A program made the translations under genes and the position numbers. 64,000 nucleotides of DNA from Hordeum vulgare subsp. vulgare (taxonomy: Eukaryota > Streptophyta > Magnoliopsida > Poales > Poaceae). Location of the stretch: contig NC_058523.1 of NCBI RefSeq assembly GCF_904849725.1, positions 204,813,689 to 204,877,688 on the forward strand, read 5' to 3'. The notes below the pieces were generated by a model that saw only the letters and a program-made list of their open reading frames with translations, searched no databases and was not told the DNA's origin. Shown piece after piece: positions 61,012 to 64,000 of the stretch (the stretch's first letter is position 1; every line of letters begins with the position of its first letter).

Positions 61012-61481
61012 TCAAGAGCCGTCAGGACTGGCACTGGTACTGGCAGGCTCCATGAAGGTGTTGAGGTCGATCCCGTCTGCGATGCGAGTGGCGCTCTGAA
61101 GGAAGGTCTCCATGAAATCTTCGAATCGAAGCTTCTTGGTGTTTGCGACCTGCAACGCCTTTAGCTTCTCTTTGCGAGCCTCCTTGCAGTGCACTCGGAC
61201 CAGCGACAGCGCCACGTCCACACCACAGCGAGCCGCAGACTTCTTCCACGCCTGCACTCGGTTCGGGACCTCCTCCAACCGAGTCATCAACCCTTCCATC
61301 TCTTGCCGAGACTCGTCTACGGGCCACAGCTCCTTGTCGATTCGGCTGACGACCTCTCTCAGTCGATAGATGAAAGGCCCCACTTTACACAGGCGAATGT
61401 GCGCTCGGAGCATGTCTCGATTGGCGTCGTCGCCGAGTGGAACGTTCGGAATAACCGACCGCTCAACGTCAGCCTTAGCGT
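61012..61481 (-). pseudogene. Antisense gene exon 6, helical C-terminal domain
   Basis: Reads DAKADVERSVIPNVPLGDDA, MLRAHIRLCKVGPFIYRL, ELWPVDESRQEMEGLMTRL, VQAWKKSAARCGVDVALSL and VRVHCKEARKEKLKALQV, to a stop at 61012. This is one of the best preserved parts of the gene. The acceptor before it (61483-61482) is GG instead of AG after a T-rich stretch, so this copy probably could not splice here normally. Confidence 0.8.
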
Positions 61482-61571
61482 CCATACAAAAATATTCAAA
61501 GACAAGACGAGCAGCAAGTAAGCGCAGAATGAACTATACAGTCAACAAACACTCGGAAAAATAGAACTTAC

Positions 61572-61866
61572 CACCAAGAAGCGCAATCATCTGCCTTGCC
61601 CAGTCACTCACGTACTTCTCCTGTGCTATGCACCGCCTGTTCATCACCTGCATCTGTCCCATCAGCTCAGTTCTTCGTTTCCCCATTTTCTCCACTTCGG
61701 CCACCAATGCCTTGTTTGCCTCACGGGACTCCTCCAAGGAATTCTCTCGTTCAGTCAGAACACCTTTCAGACCAGCCAAGGCAAGCATTGCTGCATCCAG
61801 TTCCGCAGCAAACTGAACCTTTTCAGCTTTCAGAGTGTCATACGCTGATCCCATCTCACAAGTCTT
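61572..61866 (-). pseudogene. Antisense gene exon 5, coiled coil
   Basis: KTCEMGSAYDTLKAEKVQF through LTERENSLEESREANKALVA to RRCIAQEKYVSDWARQMIAL. A heptad-like pattern of Leu/Val/Met spans about 75 residues, indicating a coiled coil and probably self-association. It is an uninterrupted frame of 295 nt ending in phase 1. Confidence 0.8.
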
Positions 61867-61939
61867 CTGCAAGTCAGCGCGAAGAGAAGATCAGACAAAT
61901 TCAACAATGACAACAATACAAACTCGAAGTTCTTCATAC

Positions 61940-62278
61940 CCCTGCCGATGCAAGCAGTCGACAGCGGTCTCGGGGACTACACCTAGTGGGTTCACTAAGA
62001 GTGACCCCACTGGCATGAAGCTCAAACAGGTCCGCCCTATTGAGATACATAACAAAAAAACAAGCCTATGAGGTTACTACTACCCGACCTGAGTAAAATT
62101 ACTCTCGGTGACTAATCCAATAGGTGCACTCGGAATGCCCCCACCGGTACCATTCGAGCAGATTAGTTTTGATCTGATCAAGTTAAAATAAAACTTATAT
62201 AAAGACAACTGCCGGTGCAAGCACTCGACATAAGTCTCGGGGATTACACCCACTGGGTTCACTAAGAGTGAACCCACC
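61940..62278. repeat. Hairpin-forming repeat inside intron 4 of the antisense gene
   Basis: A ~75-bp unit occurs at 61940-62012 and 62208-62278, with a partial relative near 62106-62150. Each contains TCTCGGGGA.TACACC followed by an inverted repeat. At 62255-62275 the arms are GGGTTCACT and AGTGAACCC with a 3-nt loop. At 61986-62010 the arms are GTGGGTTCACT and AGTGACCCCAC with one mismatch. A related copy lies at about 5573-5622 in the small Tat-type element. Confidence 0.75.
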
Positions 62279-62364
62279 GCAAACTAATCATTCTGTATCC
62301 GACTATCTGGCTTAAACACCCAGTGGGTTACAAGGGGAAAGCAAATACTTACTAGCCCACTTAC

Positions 62365-62917
62365 TCGGATACCGTCTCGGAGTTCCAAGCTTCGCTTGTA
62401 CACAGACACGATGGATTCGTACGCTCTCTTGGCATCACCCGCCATCAACTCCGCCTGCACCATGGCCCCCTTGGCAGCTCCCACCTGATCTTCCGGAAGG
62501 TGCCGGACGTCGAACTGGACGATCGACGAACCTGGCACCACAAGAGACTCCTTGGGCATCACAAGTCTTGTTCCAGTCGGTTCAGCAACGATGAGCACCG
62601 TGTCAGTCGACGACATCGTCTCGGTTGGCGGCGCTTCCATGGCAGGAGTAGTAACAGACGGAACGGTCCAATGACGGGCGCCGCAGCTTGCTCGGACCTC
62701 TTCTGATCGTCCTCCTCCACATGGATCACCTCTGAAGGAAGCCCGACCAAACAACATGAGACCACAGGAAAAAGGACAAGACCAAAGACAGAATTCGTGA
62801 AACAATAATGAAAGCTCTCGGAGTCGCCACGACGTACCTTGCTGGGATGTGACAACGTTGTCCGTATCCATGGGATCGTCCCCTTGGCGTGGCAGAGAAG
62901 TGGCGGAGGTGGCAGCT
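62365..62917 (-). pseudogene. Antisense gene exons 3 and 4
   Basis: Exon 3 (62838-62917, 80 nt) reads AATSATSLPRQGDDPMDTDN in phase with exons 2 and 4. Exon 4 (62365-62731) starts EVIHVEEDDQKRSEQAAAP. A one-base loss near 62665 then shifts to MEAPPTETMSSTDTV, RLVMPKESLVVPGSSIVQFD and AYESIVSVYKRSLELRDGIR. The exon-4 length (367 nt) is one base short of keeping phase, which independently supports a one-base deletion. Confidence 0.75.
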
Positions 62918-62996
62918 CTGTCGAGTAAAATTCACTCGACCAATAAGCATGAGTTCAATCAAATACTGGAAGAAGATAGAAGAACAATACACTTAC

Positions 62997-63430
62997 GCTG
63001 AAGCGACGGGAACAACAATCCTCATCCGCGGCAAAGCCTTCCGAGGTTTGGATCCACTCGGTTTGGCCACCTTAGAGAGCTGGCACGCGGGCTCAGTAGC
63101 AGAGTCCCTGGTCCTCTTGATGCTCTGAGCACTCGGAACCACGGGAGAAGCTGGCAAGGCACTCGGAACCACAGGAGGAGCTGGCGGGGCACTCGAGGCC
63201 GCTAGAGGAGCCGACGGAGCCACGGGTTCGTGGCAGCGTTTTGTTCGAGGCTCTGGTGGTGGGGGTGACGAGTTGTGCTCCTCATCGTCCCCCTCTTCTT
63301 CTTCGGACTCCTCCTCCGTCTCCCCACTGTCGGAGACGTACTCGACGCTCTCCACGCTGCCCTCCTGGCTGCCTTCCTCCTCCTCGGCCGGATTCCCGTT
63401 CGAGACAGGAGAAAACCAATTGGTCCACGC
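62997..63430 (-). pseudogene. Antisense gene exon 2, acidic and proline-rich linker
   Basis: Begins AWTNWFSPVSNG in phase 0 after a CAG acceptor. It then has a Glu/Asp/Ser-rich stretch, a Pro/Ala/Ser-rich repeat (PPVVPSALPASPVVPSA) and a basic end (KPSGSKPRKALPRMR) that could be a nuclear-localisation signal. 434 nt, ending in phase 2. Likely disordered. Confidence 0.75.
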
Positions 63431-63529
63431 CTGCACGAGACACAGTCGACAACATCAGACGTCAAACAGTGATACAAGAAAAAGCGATAAATCTAAGACA
63501 ATTGTGTGCACTCGACAAGTTATACTCAC

Positions 63530-64000
63530 CTCATTCGGAGGAGGGTTGTCCGCGCGGAAGGGCTTCACTCGTCGGGCTCCTCTGGGGTTATCGCAGGCGC
63601 CTGTGATGTTGCGAACCCACGACATCACAAGCTCCCCGGTCACGCATTCGGGGTTAGTCCGAGTGGAGTCCTCAGGCCCCGAGTAGTGCCACATGGCATG
63701 GTGTCGAGCTTGCAAAGGCTGGATACACCTACCTAGAAAAATCTCCAGCAAGTCTATCCAGTGACCCCCTTTCGGACGACCTCTACCAACGCATCGACCA
63801 GAGGCTGGATCTGGATCTTCTCCATCTTCGTGAGCGCAAGCTGCCTAGGCGGAGCCGGTCGGTCTAGGCTAAAAGGTGGCAGTCCAGTTGCGGCATTCGG
63901 GCAAGCAACGTCCTGGCTGTAGAACCAAGTCGACTGCCAGTTCCGAATAGATTCAGACAACTGAAGAGCGGGATAGCTACTTTTACTTTTCTTTTGGAAG
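63530..64000 (-). pseudogene. Antisense gene exon 1 (partial), conserved N-terminal region
   Basis: Open from the right edge: YPALQLSESIRNWQSTWFY, then GLPPFSLDRPAPPRQLAL and LVEVVRKGVTG to a TAG near 63754. A one-base shift then restores LLEIFLGRCIQPLQARHH, MWHYSGPEDSTR and NITGACDNPRGARRV. The exon ends NPPPNE at 63530 before GTGAGT. The conserved GPPRQ and RRIQPLQ-type blocks are typical of this family. Function unknown. Confidence 0.75.

Larger units (their letters stand above)
53087..64000 (+). mobile_element. Tat-lineage gypsy retrotransposon, 5' part, autonomous type
   Basis: Order: LTR (53087-53644), primer-binding site, gag, protease, reverse transcriptase, RNase H, second (archaeal-type) RNase H, integrase with C-terminal domain, 70-bp tandem array, then a multi-exon gene on the opposite strand running off the right edge. 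A second RNase H domain, tandem repeats after pol and an antisense gene are established traits of the Tat lineage of Ty3/gypsy elements in plants. gag-pol has six in-frame stops and some frameshifts, so this copy is dead, but all domains remain recognisable. Confidence 0.92.
61012..64000 (-). pseudogene. Antisense multi-exon gene of the Tat element (3' part)
   Basis: Six exons on the minus strand: >64000-63530, 63430-62997, 62917-62838, 62731-62365, 61866-61572, 61481-61012. Donors are GTGAGT, GTAAGT, GTACGT, GTAAGT and GTAAGT. The first four acceptors are AG; the fifth is GG. Introns are 99, 79, 106, 498 and 90 bp. Coding phase carries across every junction, apart from a one-base loss in exon 4 and another in exon 1. 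The product has a conserved N-terminal region, an acidic/Pro-rich linker, a coiled coil and a helical C-terminal domain ending at 61012. It resembles the 'putative gypsy-type transposon' proteins (Transposase_28 family) often annotated in grasses. Tat elements are known to carry antisense genes of unknown function. The 5' end lies beyond the window. Confidence 0.8.

Overview
The window is plant nuclear DNA, almost certainly from a Triticeae grass (wheat/barley group). It is built of nested LTR retrotransposons of that group: Sabrina/WHAM- and Fatima-like Athila-type gypsy elements, very-long-LTR non-autonomous elements of the LARD/Sukkula type, a Sire/Maximus-style copia derivative, and Tat-lineage gypsy elements with a second RNase H and an antisense gene. 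I see no bacterial gene organisation, rRNA, tRNA or CRISPR. Family names come from remembered LTR and protein features and are tentative; element boundaries rest on LTR pairs, primer-binding sites and target-site duplications (TSDs) read from the sequence.

Layout, left to right. 1-9719 is the right part of a Sabrina-like element (gag/protease relic, long non-coding 3' region, 3' LTR 8227-9719). Inserted in it at 2096-6498 is a small Tat-type non-autonomous element with TSD ACGGC. The Sabrina-like element sits inside the 5' LTR of a LARD (9720-18035: partial 5' LTR, PBS, 3.36 kb non-coding interior, 3.88 kb 3' LTR). That LARD interrupts an F-box/FBD-LRR gene whose 5' half survives on the minus strand at 18036-18650. 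The 1.3 kb at 18036-19372 is the only stretch not assigned to a retrotransposon.

From about 19373 a Fatima-like Athila element begins. Its 5' LTR is broken by three insertions: a solo LTR (19377-21001), a 3.95 kb LARD-type solo LTR (21101-25053, TSD CGTTG) and a copia-type element (25510-46535, TSD GATGG). The 3' LTR of the copia-type element is itself interrupted by a second LARD (32691-46090), with a deletion at the left junction. The Fatima-like LTR ends at 47372 and its decayed gag runs to about 48985, where a third LARD LTR starts (48990-53086). That LTR is cut by a Tat-lineage element (53087 to beyond 64000) carrying gag, protease, RT, two RNase H domains and integrase, a 70-bp tandem array, and an antisense gene with phase-consistent introns.

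No intact protein-coding host gene is present. The Tat element is the most complete: gag-pol reads in one main frame but has six in-frame stops and a few frameshifts. The most unusual features are the tandem arrays that can fold into paired hairpins in both Tat-type elements, the spliced antisense gene, and the copia-like element whose pol is replaced by a plant 'putative transposon' type protein.
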